A stretch of 64,000 nucleotides of DNA from positions 806,001 to 870,000 of the forward strand of contig CALKGE010000001.1 in NCBI GenBank assembly GCA_938084685.1. The letters run 5' to 3'. Positions 38,180-47,300 of the stretch are shown one piece after another. A program made the position numbers and the translations under genes. Under the pieces are notes generated by a model. That model saw nothing but the letters and a program-made list of their open reading frames with translations, had not been told where the DNA came from and did no database searches. This stretch comes from an uncultured Pirellulaceae bacterium (GTDB lineage: Bacteria; Planctomycetota; Planctomycetia; Pirellulales; Pirellulaceae). Position 1 is the first letter of the stretch; every line of letters starts with the position of its first letter.

Positions 38180-39295
38180 TTAATAGACTCCCACAGTCGT
38201 GCTCTTGGCAAACACATGATATGGACGTACGCCGGATACTCCGTCCCAGGGGTACATCTCATGAGGTTTTTCCCGCTCTGCTTCATCACGCTCGAGGAAT
38301 CCCGGGATGAAAAGCTCCCGGGTCAGCGTGGTAAGTTTGACGCGTCCTGTTTCACCATAACCCACAAGTTCGTTCGGGTCGTCAAAGGAAACGACCTCGG
38401 TTGCCGCTCGTGGCTGGGGAGCATGATAGGTGATTTTGTATTTGTTTTCTTTGGTGACAGGCTCGCTGCAGGCCAATCCCATGAGCGTGTTTCCATAAGT
38501 GGGAGTCATATAGACGCCACTTTCTTCTGGAGGTCCGCCAAAGAGTTCTTCGACGCAGTAGCGAGTCCATTGAGGAGTGAACTCTGTTCCGCCGGAAAAG
38601 ATACCGGTGATGCCGATTTCCGGCAGGCTGGTACCGCGTTCTTCCAAAGCATTGGCCAGCTGGTCCAGTAGCTTGGGAGTTGCAAACATGCACTTGATGT
38701 CATGTCCAGCTGTCAGAACTGTGATGGCCTGATCGATACAGTGTTTTTTGTATTCCTCAAGATGTTCCATCCAACCCTTCTTGATGATCTTTACCACCCA
38801 GCGGGGATCGAGGTCGATGCAGAAGCAGATTCCTCCTCGGTGCTGACACAAGTGTTCCACGGCCAGGCGTAGTCGCCGAGGACCTGAAGGTCCCAGCATC
38901 AGCCAGTTGGCACCCTTGGGAAAATATTCATCAGGAAGTGTCTCACTGAACATCTCGTAATCCAGACGATGGTCTTCAATGACGACACGACTCTTGGGAA
39001 TCCCGGTGGTACCACCGGTTTCAAATACAAAGGTGGGTTGGCCTTCCAGCCCCTTGGGAATCCAGCGATTGACCGGACCGCCTCGTAGCCATTCGTCTTC
39101 AAAGAGTGGAAATTTCTTGAGGTCATCGAAACCCTGGACTTCGGTGAGGGGATCAAAGTTTAGTTCGGCCTTGCGTTGCAGCCAAAAGGGACTGCCTGTG
39201 GATTCGTGAAAGTGCCACTGCACCATGTCATAGGTGTGTGCGTCCAGCCGTGCTTTAGCTTCTGCTACTTGTTGATCCAGATTACCGTCGCTCAT
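38180..39295 (-). CDS. AMP-binding (PaaK/LuxE-like) acyl-activating enzyme
   Basis: A 371-residue member of the adenylate-forming superfamily. The ATP-binding loop is clear: FETGGTTGIPKSRVVI (~91-106); GIFSGGTEFTP and MTPTYGNTLMG correspond to later core motifs, and GYGETGRVKLTTLTREL to the hinge region. It is ~70 residues shorter than phenylacetate-CoA ligases and lacks the usual C-terminal lid with catalytic Lys, which recalls LuxE-type acyl-protein synthetases that hand the acyl group to a reductase. It is first in the three-gene set. A GGAAAG ribosome site precedes the ATG, and a 19-bp palindrome lies ~50 bp upstream. Confidence 0.85.
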   Translation of the reverse strand: MSDGNLDQQVAEAKARLDAHTYDMVQWHFHESTGSPFWLQRKAELNFDPLTEVQGFDDLKKFPLFEDEWLRGGPVNRWIPKGLEGQPTFVFETGGTTGIPKSRVVIEDHRLDYEMFSETLPDEYFPKGANWLMLGPSGPRRLRLAVEHLCQHRGGICFCIDLDPRWVVKIIKKGWMEHLEEYKKHCIDQAITVLTAGHDIKCMFATPKLLDQLANALEERGTSLPEIGITGIFSGGTEFTPQWTRYCVEELFGGPPEESGVYMTPTYGNTLMGLACSEPVTKENKYKITYHAPQPRAATEVVSFDDPNELVGYGETGRVKLTTLTRELFIPGFLERDEAEREKPHEMYPWDGVSGVRPYHVFAKSTTVGVY

Positions 39296-39616
39296 AGGTC
39301 TTTCCAGTTGATGCCGTCTATCCGAGGTGGATTAGGCTTGATTGGTGTCCTCGATGGACACCCGGTTAACGCCTATATCCCGCCTGTTTTGGGGTTTTCT
39401 AAAACGTTTAAAATATCGTGATTTCGTCTCGATTACAAGCAGGCGCAGGGAACAAACAGCGTGCGCCTGAGCCTATTCGGGGGGGGGTAACATACAGCAT
39501 GTCGGAAGGAAAGTGACTTCTCGACTTGAGGAATAATTGAATCGATGTTGAATTAGATTCTGATTCTGACGAGAATGACTGTAGTGGAAACAGAGAAATG
39601 AAATAGAGGTGGTGCC
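39296..39616. other. Divergent intergenic region (321 bp) with G9 tract
   Basis: It separates the acyl-reduction cluster from the 39617 gene and must hold both promoters. It contains the 19-bp palindrome and a run of nine G (39479-39487). I could not pick a convincing -35/-10 pair. No gene is seen. Confidence 0.6.
39344..39362. promoter_or_regulatory. 19-bp perfect palindrome upstream of the acyl-reduction cluster
   Basis: GGTGTCC (39344-39350), centre TCGAT, GGACACC (39356-39362). It lies 49-67 bp before the start codon of the first gene of the cluster, where an operator for a dimeric regulator or a leader hairpin would be expected. The centre TCGAT is itself almost symmetric. Confidence 0.45.
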
Positions 39617-40084
39617 GTGACTCAGGATCCCAACAAACAACTGCAGTCGATGTTCAGCAGTATTGATGTAACCGCCTCGTCCGGAGGGGACGAAGTGAAG
39701 GGGACAGCCGATTCCCAAAGTGCTTCTCTGGTAGTGTCGCTGCTACGACGTATGATCGCTCAGCAGGATAAAACCAATGACTTGTTGCAGGAGCTGCTTG
39801 TGCAAGGGCGGGCCCAGCAGCAGTCACGGCAGACCGAACTGGAGCGGTGGAAACAATCCAATCCGGACCTGGCACGCAGTTGCCGTGAAGCCGTGGATGT
39901 TCTTAGTGACGTTCAAAACGAATTCCTGCAGGTGCTCACCAATGAAGTAGACGAAAACGAGTTTTCGTTACGTGATAGCGAGTACATGCTGCAGGAATTT
40001 GTCGATCGTTATGGACCACGACTGGCCCATCTCAATGGAGTCTTGCAGGTACTCTCGCAGTTAGCCGACAGAGAGTCTTCCTGA
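39617..40084 (+). CDS. Hypothetical coiled-coil protein
   Basis: A 155-residue soluble protein of unknown function, with GTG start at 39617 and GAGGTGGT just upstream. The first ~35 residues are polar and probably disordered; residues ~40-80 form a helix with coiled-coil character (LLRRMIAQQDKTNDLLQELL). The middle has ERWKQSNPDLARSCREAV, and the C-terminal half is helical and acidic (DENEFSLRDSEYMLQEF). The pattern, with a conserved NPDLA-like turn, resembles small planctomycete proteins of unknown role. It precedes the hydrolase gene by 90 bp on the same strand. Confidence 0.7.
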   Translation: MTQDPNKQLQSMFSSIDVTASSGGDEVKGTADSQSASLVVSLLRRMIAQQDKTNDLLQELLVQGRAQQQSRQTELERWKQSNPDLARSCREAVDVLSDVQNEFLQVLTNEVDENEFSLRDSEYMLQEFVDRYGPRLAHLNGVLQVLSQLADRESS

Positions 40085-40174
40085 ATCATTGCCAGCAGGT
40101 AACCAAACTGACTCTGATGTCAACATGCAAATCTTTCCAGTGCCACCAGTCCAGCCAGGAGTCTCCAGGCGTCT

Positions 40175-41047
40175 ATGCTTGTTGAATTAGTCAAAGTTCA
40201 AACAACGGATGGAGTTCGGCTTGACGGTGCGTTAAGTTCGCCGCAGAGTGCAGCATGTGACACACTTGTGATTTGTCTGCACGGAGTAGGTGGAAATTTC
40301 TATGGCAGCCGAATGATGGCAGAGCTTGCCGAAGCAATTGCCGGTGACTCTGTGGCGTGTCTACGAGTGAACACCAGGGGGCACGATTATTGCTATACGG
40401 GAATGAGTCGTATGGGAGTCCGTAGGTTGGGTGCCGCCTACGAACGTCTCGAGCAGTGTCTTGAAGATATTGATGCCTGGATGGGCTGGGCTCAAACCCG
40501 TTATCAGCGAGTGATCCTGTTGGGGCATAGTCTGGGTGCATTGAAAGCCATTTACTTTCAACGTTTTGGAAACCTCGGTTTATTGCAACGGGTTATCGCT
40601 GTTTCTCCGCCTCGCTTGTCCTATCGTGCTTTTCTGGCGGGGCAGCGGAGTGCTGAATTTCGAAAGTCAATTGCGAATGCCCGCAGTGCGGTTGAGCAGG
40701 GCGAGCCTGAGCGGTTGGTGGAGGTCACAGTTCCCTTTCCCTTGCTGATTACCGCCGAATCCTACCTGGATAAGTATGGTGAGCAGGAAAAATACGATCT
40801 GGAATCGATGGTGGACGGTTTGACTTTACCGACCGACTTCATCTATGGCGGACACGAATTGGAGTTTAGTGGGGTGGCCTTTGCTGGTCTCGATCAGTCC
40901 ATTGAACAGATTGCAATCTTTGAAGGTCTGGAGAATCTGATCTCGGTACAACGAGTGGACGACGCTGATCACATGTACACACAACACACTCCGCAACTGA
41001 TCGAGTTGATACTGCCGCTGATTGGTTCAAGACAGGCCGACGCGTGA
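40175..41047 (+). CDS. Alpha/beta hydrolase
   Basis: A 290-residue alpha/beta-hydrolase. The oxyanion strand is CLHGVGGNFYG (~31-41) and the nucleophile elbow is LLGHSLGALKAIYF with Ser in GHSLG (~111). A late Asp in FIYGGHELEFS and the His in DDADHMYTQH near the C-terminus would complete the triad; the DH pattern is common in esterases and lipases of this group. There is no signal peptide, so it acts in the cytoplasm. The cap region (~140-200) is rich in Arg and Glu. Substrate is unknown. It lies 90 bp after the coiled-coil gene. Confidence 0.85.
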   Translation: MLVELVKVQTTDGVRLDGALSSPQSAACDTLVICLHGVGGNFYGSRMMAELAEAIAGDSVACLRVNTRGHDYCYTGMSRMGVRRLGAAYERLEQCLEDIDAWMGWAQTRYQRVILLGHSLGALKAIYFQRFGNLGLLQRVIAVSPPRLSYRAFLAGQRSAEFRKSIANARSAVEQGEPERLVEVTVPFPLLITAESYLDKYGEQEKYDLESMVDGLTLPTDFIYGGHELEFSGVAFAGLDQSIEQIAIFEGLENLISVQRVDDADHMYTQHTPQLIELILPLIGSRQADA

Positions 41048-41293
41048 TGTAGATTCTGTTTTGCGAGTCACACCTAGCGTTCGATGTCACGCCCCACCGC
41101 TTCAGACAGTTCGGTATTTATAGCATTTCAAGAGCCTCTGCTTCTGAACATTTCTATCAAGTCCTGTCGGCCTGCTGTCCGAACTATTTGGCAAAGTTGC
41201 TCTCACTTCTTTGTTAAAAGAGGTGGTTTGGGAATTGTGGTTAATTATATCTAGGTAATTCTGGCAACTTGGGTTATTCATCCGGGGAGCGGT

Positions 41294-41821
41294 ATGTCAT
41301 CAGGCGATTCTAAGAGTCAGATTTCTTTGGGATTTCTGACTGTGGTAGATAGTGGTGACGCGGGATGCGTTGGCGGGTATCTCATATTAAACAGCGGTGG
41401 TCGTCCACTGGAGTTTCATTGTACTGCTCCGGTTCGTGCCAACCGTGCTCAGCAGATCCTTTACGGTGAATCGCTGACGCCGTTTGTCTTTGGTGAGTTG
41501 ATTGCCAGAGCGTTGATTGACAAAGCGGCAATTAAGCCGAGTCTCGTATTTGCTGATCAGGTGGAGACGCTTTGTGTTCAGGGATTGACTCAGTTGCCGG
41601 TTGCGTATCTGGCAGGCGAGTCCGACGTGTCTGGACGCAGTTCACGTCATCGATTTGAAGTGAAGGGATTTCAATTGGAGATTGCATCTCAATTTGAAGC
41701 TCAGACAGAGATCCTCTCGCGGTATGTTCACCGCTTCACCGAGACGATTGATCTGGATGAGCCTTTCAGTCGAATCCGGGATGCCATTGATGAAGCTCAA
41801 CGGGGAGCCCGAGCAGCCTGA
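41294..41821 (+). CDS. Conserved hypothetical protein upstream of SNF2 helicase
   Basis: A 175-residue protein without signal peptide or membrane segment. The N-terminal half is beta-rich (ISLGFLTVVDSGDAGCVGGY, then RPLEFHCTAPVRANRAQQIL), with a possible alpha/beta core around PSLVFADQVETLCVQG (~89-104). The sequence PLEFHCTAPVRANRAQ is distinctive but not assigned to any function I know. It is followed after 118 bp by the SNF2-family gene on the same strand; whether the two act together is unknown. The GC-rich tract and long gap make a shared transcript only possible. Confidence 0.72.
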   Translation: MSSGDSKSQISLGFLTVVDSGDAGCVGGYLILNSGGRPLEFHCTAPVRANRAQQILYGESLTPFVFGELIARALIDKAAIKPSLVFADQVETLCVQGLTQLPVAYLAGESDVSGRSSRHRFEVKGFQLEIASQFEAQTEILSRYVHRFTETIDLDEPFSRIRDAIDEAQRGARAA

Positions 41822-41939
41822 GCGGCAGGTGGTATGACCATTGTCACCAGGTGACCAATTAGAGGCAACGAGCAAAGATCACCAGAAAACAGAGTAGAGA
41901 CTTATCAATCAGTAGTTTGCAGCCAGAAAAGGGGGGGCC

Positions 41940-43841
41940 TTGGCAGTTTGGCAGGCGGATGAACAACGATCGCAGGCAACTATAAACCAGTTGTCGATGC
42001 GGCGTGCTGCGCAAAGTGCGAATGACTTGCCGGAAGTTCTTTCCTGGGCGAATCCGGAGGTTGTACACCTTCGTGGTGCTGAGTCACTTTTGCCGGATGT
42101 CGAAATCTATGCGACCGGATGGCAGGCAGCCCTGCAACGTGCTCCTGCAGTAAAGTTCCAGCCATCCAATTGGCAGATGGAACGACCGCCGGTACTCACC
42201 GTGGGTGTCAAACCACCCCAAGTGAAGGTGTTGGGGTTTGCGTTTCCGGAATCTGCAAACTGGGAATCGTTTGCCCGTCGGGCTGAGCCGGATACACCGG
42301 AAGCAGGCAAACGCAATAGCGGACCAAAGCGTCATGCCACCAAAGCGACTCGCAAAGACAACAAGCCGAAAGGGCGAACGCGAGTCTTACCGCCGCGCGA
42401 CATTATCAAGCTCGAAGACCGGCTTTACTATCTGCTGCAGCCACCGCTGGAGTCGATTGCCGCGACTCAGGCATTGCGATTTCCGTTTGAGCCCTTTCCT
42501 TACCAGTTTGAAGGTGTTGCCTTCCTCTATTCCAGGTTTGCCGGAATTCTGGCGGATGAAATGGGATTGGGAAAAACAATGCAGGCGATTACGACGATCC
42601 GCATGCTGTTATGCTCGGGTGAGGTTCGCAACGTGCTACTGATCTGCCCGAAACCTTTGGTGAGTAACTGGAAGAAAGAGTTCGAGCTTTGGGCACCTGA
42701 GATACCTTTCAGCATCGTGCAAGGGAATTCAAGCCGACGGCAGTGGCAGTGGGAACAGGCCTCGGACGTGCCGGTAACGATTGCCAATTATGAGCTGGTT
42801 CTTCGCGATGAGTTATTCGTAAACGCTGGAGAACAGCATTTTGATTTAGTTGTGCTGGATGAAGCGCAGCGGATCAAGAATCGATCAAGTTCGACCAGTC
42901 AGGTCGTTCGGCGGATACCGCGGACACGCAGCTGGGCCCTCACTGGTACACCTGTGGAAAACAGTTGCGAGGATCTGGTGGGTATCTTTGAGTTTCTGTG
43001 TCCGGGCTACTTGTATACAGGTATGGAGCCGGCGCGGATTGGTGAGATGGTAAGTGATTACATTCTTCGCCGCACCAAAGATCTCGTCATGACCGATATG
43101 CCACCACGTATGAATCGGGATGCCCAGATTGCGTTGAGTCCCGAGCAGTGGTCCCAGTATCAGGTTGCCGAAAAGGATGGTGTAATCCAGCTCAACAATA
43201 TGGGAGATGCAATAACCATTCAGCACGTATTTGAGCTTGTGCTGAGGTTGAAGCAGATTTGCAATTTCGATCCGCTGACCGGTGCCAGTTCCAAACTGGA
43301 CCGACTCGAGGCGGATCTGGAGGAAGTAGCAGCCAGCGGCAAGAAGGCGATTGTCTTCAGCCAGTGGGTAAAGACGCTTGAACGGATTGCTGAACGACTG
43401 GAGCGGTTCCATCCGCTGCAGTACCACGGACGGATTCCCTCCAACCAGCGAGATCCCATTCTGGAGCGCTTCAAGGAGGATCCTGACTGTAGTGTGATTT
43501 TGATGAGTTACGGAGCTGGTGCGGTCGGGCTGAATCTTCAGTTTTGCGAATATGTGTTCCTGTTTGATCGCTGGTGGAATCCAGCCGTGGAAGATCAGGC
43601 GATTAACCGAGCGCATCGCATTGGAGCCAGAGGGGCAGTCACGGTGACACGTATGATCAGTTCCGGGACGATTGAAGAACGTATCCATCAGGTGCTCGAG
43701 GAAAAACGGGAGCTGTTTGACACGATCCTATCGCAGGCTAAAGGGCCGGCCAGGTCGGGATTGTCACAGGAAGACATATTTGGGTTGTTCCAGCTGAAGA
43801 TGCCTGGCAGCGGGAATGATTTGATTGGGAAAGTAGCATAA
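41940..43841 (+). CDS. SNF2/Swi2-family DNA-dependent ATPase
   Basis: A 633-residue superfamily 2 translocase. Helicase motif I is DEMGLGKTMQA (Asp206 onward), motif II is DEAQ (307-310), motif III LTGTPVENS; the C-terminal half has VFSQWVKTLERIAERL, MSYGAGAVGLNLQ (motif V) and DQAINRAHRIGA (motif VI). The ~170 N-terminal residues are not a known domain and contain a Lys/Arg-rich linker. The start is TTG at 41940, right after a G7 run that can act as ribosome site; an ATG at 41997 is the alternative. Bacterial relatives (RapA/HepA-like) remodel protein-DNA or polymerase complexes, and some sit in phage-defence systems, for which no partner is seen here. Confidence 0.9.
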   Translation: MAVWQADEQRSQATINQLSMRRAAQSANDLPEVLSWANPEVVHLRGAESLLPDVEIYATGWQAALQRAPAVKFQPSNWQMERPPVLTVGVKPPQVKVLGFAFPESANWESFARRAEPDTPEAGKRNSGPKRHATKATRKDNKPKGRTRVLPPRDIIKLEDRLYYLLQPPLESIAATQALRFPFEPFPYQFEGVAFLYSRFAGILADEMGLGKTMQAITTIRMLLCSGEVRNVLLICPKPLVSNWKKEFELWAPEIPFSIVQGNSSRRQWQWEQASDVPVTIANYELVLRDELFVNAGEQHFDLVVLDEAQRIKNRSSSTSQVVRRIPRTRSWALTGTPVENSCEDLVGIFEFLCPGYLYTGMEPARIGEMVSDYILRRTKDLVMTDMPPRMNRDAQIALSPEQWSQYQVAEKDGVIQLNNMGDAITIQHVFELVLRLKQICNFDPLTGASSKLDRLEADLEEVAASGKKAIVFSQWVKTLERIAERLERFHPLQYHGRIPSNQRDPILERFKEDPDCSVILMSYGAGAVGLNLQFCEYVFLFDRWWNPAVEDQAINRAHRIGARGAVTVTRMISSGTIEERIHQVLEEKRELFDTILSQAKGPARSGLSQEDIFGLFQLKMPGSGNDLIGKVA

Positions 43842-44066
43842 GAAGGGGGAGAGAAACACCGCCGATAAAGATTTTGGCTGATTTGAAAGTTGCTCAAATC
43901 GCTATAGCATTGAAATCTTGGATTTGACTACAATCCCGATGAGTAATTTTTGCGCGCGAGGTCCGTATCGGAATTTCGTGTGCAAAAAGCGACTCATGGA
44001 TCCCCAGAAGGAATATTAGTTTGATACTTGGATGGACTGTTTTATTGTCAGGAGAGACGATCAATA

Positions 44067-44097
44067 AACCCCTCTTTAGGGGGTTATAGCACCCCCT
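44067..44097. promoter_or_regulatory. Alternative G5/C5 inverted repeats upstream of the giant gene
   Basis: AACCCC (44067-44072) can pair with GGGGTT (44080-44085), or AGGGGG (44078-44083) can pair with CCCCCT (44092-44097); the two share the G-run and exclude each other. The second resembles the dyad around the gyrA -35 box (shared CACCCCCTGA). It ends 7 bp before the candidate -35 box. Confidence 0.45.
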
Positions 44098-44104
44098 GAC
44101 AGTA

Positions 44105-44133
44105 TTTGCATGGATACCGGTGAAAACTATAAT
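44105..44133 (+). promoter_or_regulatory. Candidate promoter of the giant surface-protein gene
   Basis: TTTGCA (44105-44110) and a perfect TATAAT (44128-44133) are 17 bp apart. Transcription would start near 44140, leaving a leader of about 180 bases before the ATG at 44323. Confidence 0.55.
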
Positions 44134-44162
44134 TGACAAGTTACTTAGAGGGTGCGTAAATC

Positions 44163-44185
44163 ACGCTATTTTAAGCGTTTTTTTT
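44163..44185 (+). terminator. Terminator-like hairpin in the leader of the giant gene
   Basis: ACGCT (44163-44167) pairs with AGCGT (44174-44178) and is followed by a T-run to 44185. An upstream GCGT (44154-44157) could pair with the same ACGC and prevent this hairpin. The stem is only 5 bp, so activity is uncertain. Confidence 0.35.
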
Positions 44186-44322
44186 CACATTCTTGAGTGA
44201 TAGGGCGGAAACAGAGAGAGGTCTCGGAATCCACCTGAAAACATAGAGACTTATAGATTTGAAGGGCCGCATCATTAACAGAGTTAATGATGGGCTAAAA
44301 ACTCGATATCGAGGGTTGGTAA

Positions 44323-47300
44323 ATGGCGATAGGAAAAAGTCGTCGTGACTCCTTACACCGTAAGGGGGAACAAGCATCACAGAACCGCAGACAGGAACAG
44401 CATCGCGATACAAAGCGTCGTCTGTTTCTGGAGTCATTGGAAGACAGGCGGTTGTTGACCGTGGGACCACAGTTGATCGGTATTCAGCCGAATGATGGTG
44501 AGTTGTTGCCGTTTGACGCGGAACACACTTACATTCGCGATACGGCGCCCAGGGATTTGACATTCCGATTTGATGAGAACCAGGTGTTCAATGCGAATGA
44601 CCTGAGTGGAATTCAGATTACTCGGGCTAATTTCGACGGTGATTTCACCGCGGCGAGTGTCACCACTGAGTTTAATACCGGTGGCCTGGTGGAGGTGCAG
44701 TTTACCGCTGCCAAACTGGGGACCGAGCAGAATGGGATTCAGCTGGTCTTTAGTAAGCGGGATCAGGGAGGCGCCGGTGCGCCGGAAATCGGTGTTGTCG
44801 ATAATCGTATTGAAATCAGCCTGAATACCAACCCAGGCAACGAATCGACCGTTTCCGATTTGCTGACAGCACTTGGCCAGAACAGTGATGCTTTTGCTCT
44901 GATTCGTGCCTCCGTAGTCTCTGGAGACCCCAAGACGGACATTGCTACACCATCGAACAGCTATTCACCCCTGGTGACTGCCGGTGCCAACGATATTGTC
45001 ATAGAGCCCGGGTATATCGGAGTAGGGGATTCGCCTAACGAAATCATTGTTCGTTTTTCCGAAACCTTGCCGGACGATCTTTACCAGATCGACGTTTATG
45101 GCGAAGGGCAAAACTCGCTGCGCAACAGTCTCGGCATGGCCGTCAACGATACAACGCTTGACGGAGTCGATAACGGTAGCGACATTTCGACACAGTTTGA
45201 ACTGGATCTGGGGGCACAGGTCATATCGGTTGTTCCTCAACCGATCACGCGCGCCTCAAACGGTGTGCTGACTCAGAACAAAGATCAGATTCTTCTGTTT
45301 TTCAATAATGATGATCTGGATCCAGCGTCTGCAGAGAGCACAGCCTTCTATCAGTTGATTCGTACCAACGACACAACAGAATCAACAGATGATGCTGGGT
45401 TGGTCTTTAATCCAGTTACGGCTGAATATAATGCCGATACGGATGCTGTCTTACTGACCTTTGCCAGTGATTTGGACCAGTTGGCTGGAAGTGGAGCATT
45501 TCGTCTGCGAGTGGGAACGGCAGAAGCTTTGCCCGGAGCTGTATTACAGGTAGCGGGCACCGACAGCTCGACGAATGACTTTGCAACGGCACAGGTAATT
45601 AGCGCGGGTAACCTGGAATCCGGAGGTGTGTTGATCTCGGGCGAAATCACCGAAGATACAAACTTCCCTATCGATTTACCGGGTGACAGTACTGATCCTG
45701 GTCACCGCGAAATCAATCTGGATGATCAGAATCACGTACTCCACGATTCGGCCGACACCGACTTGAATATCACTACCCTCAAATACAATTTCCAGGATGA
45801 CCTGGGAGTGATTGAAGGGGATACGGGTGATCAGCCTGCTTACAACAACATCACGGAAGCTCAAAAGCGACGGACTCGCGAGATCCTGGAACAGATTTCT
45901 AACAGGACCGGTACGCAGTTTATTGAAACCGAGAACGAAGGTTTCATTGTGGCTACCGCAGATCTGGCGGTAATTGGAATGGTATCGGGTCCACGTGGGG
46001 TACTCGGTTTCAACGGAGGCATCGTGGTTAACGGAGTACCACGTAGCCTGGTCATCATGGATGACGCGGAAGACTGGAGCGATGAGTTTGGTGGAAGTTG
46101 GTACCAGACAGCGATGCATGAAATCGGTCATCAGCTCGGTTTGATGCATGCCTATGATTTGCCTGCTCATACGATTATGGGGCAGGACGGTGTCGGACAG
46201 TCGCAATATGGTCCGGCGCTTCTGGAGGATGACTTTCCTGGTGACCATGATATAACGCACCTCAATCATCTGCATCGCCCTGAAAGTCGTGATATCGACT
46301 TGTACGAATTTACTCTCGCCGAAACAGGACTTTTCACGGCAGAAACGATAGCCGAACGACTACGGGACTTTAATGAGGACAATCTGGTTCTTAATTCGGC
46401 GCTGACACTCTTCCGTCAGAACGACGATGGTTCTTTTGACGTGGTTGCTCAGAATGATGATTACTTCAGCGATGATTCCTATCTGGAACTGAATCTGGAT
46501 GCGGGTACCTACTTCATTGGAGTATCGTCCACGGGGAACACGGCCTATGATCCCACCATTCCGGATTCCGGATTCTATGGAACCAGTGCTGGCGCGTATC
46601 AACTGAAGATTGACTTCCGTCCAGACGTGGATGTTTCCTCCGGCAATGTGTTGGTCGACTCGGATAATCCGGTGGATGCCAATCGTCCGGAGATCATTCC
46701 CACAGCGTTTGATGGGGACTCGGATGGTTTACCTGGCGGAGTCTTTAATTTCTGGTTCCGCGCCGCTGCAGAAACAGACGGCACTCATACGCCTGGCGAA
46801 GCGCGTACTATTTTTGTTGACAAGTCAGCTCCGGATGGCGGGAATGGAACACTTGCCAGTCCGTTTAACAACCTCCGTGATGCCTTGAACGTCGGCCCAA
46901 CTGGTGTTCCCAGTTCGACGCCTAATCCTGCCAGTGTTCAGGAAGGTGACATCCTGCGTGTTGTCAGCAATGCCGGGTCAGATGGTGATATCCGTACGGA
47001 AATGGACAACCTGGCATATGAAATCGGGTTTGATGATCTGGGTAATGCTCTGGATGATGGCGCCGTACTGGAAATTCCCAAGGGTGTAATGCTTCAGGTT
47101 GACGCTGGTACGGTCATGAAAATGCGTCGTAGCTGGATTGGCATCGGTTCAATGTCACCGGCTGCCGATCGAGACCGCAGTGGGGGGGCTATCCAGATTC
47201 TGGGAGCTCCGAACTTCATTGATCAGCTTGGGAATCTGGTTCCCAATGACGGCAGTGATTTCTCAACGGCGACTCCGCTGCAGGACTTGGCCGGCGAGAA

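Larger units (their letters stand above)
43842..44322. other. Intergenic leader region of the giant gene (481 bp)
   Basis: It holds the dyad, the candidate promoter and the terminator-like hairpin described separately. The remainder (43842-44060) has no gene and no motif that I recognise. The gene's ribosome site GAGGG lies 7 bases before the ATG at 44323. Confidence 0.6.

Noticed and set aside
41294-43841. A phage-defence island built on the SNF2 gene
   Set aside because: SNF2 ATPases occur in defence systems, but no nuclease, methylase or other partner gene lies next to it, so the claim is not supported.
44133-44138. TTGACA as -35 box of the giant gene
   Set aside because: No -10-like sequence lies at 16-18 bp; the overlapping TATAAT with TTTGCA upstream is the better promoter.
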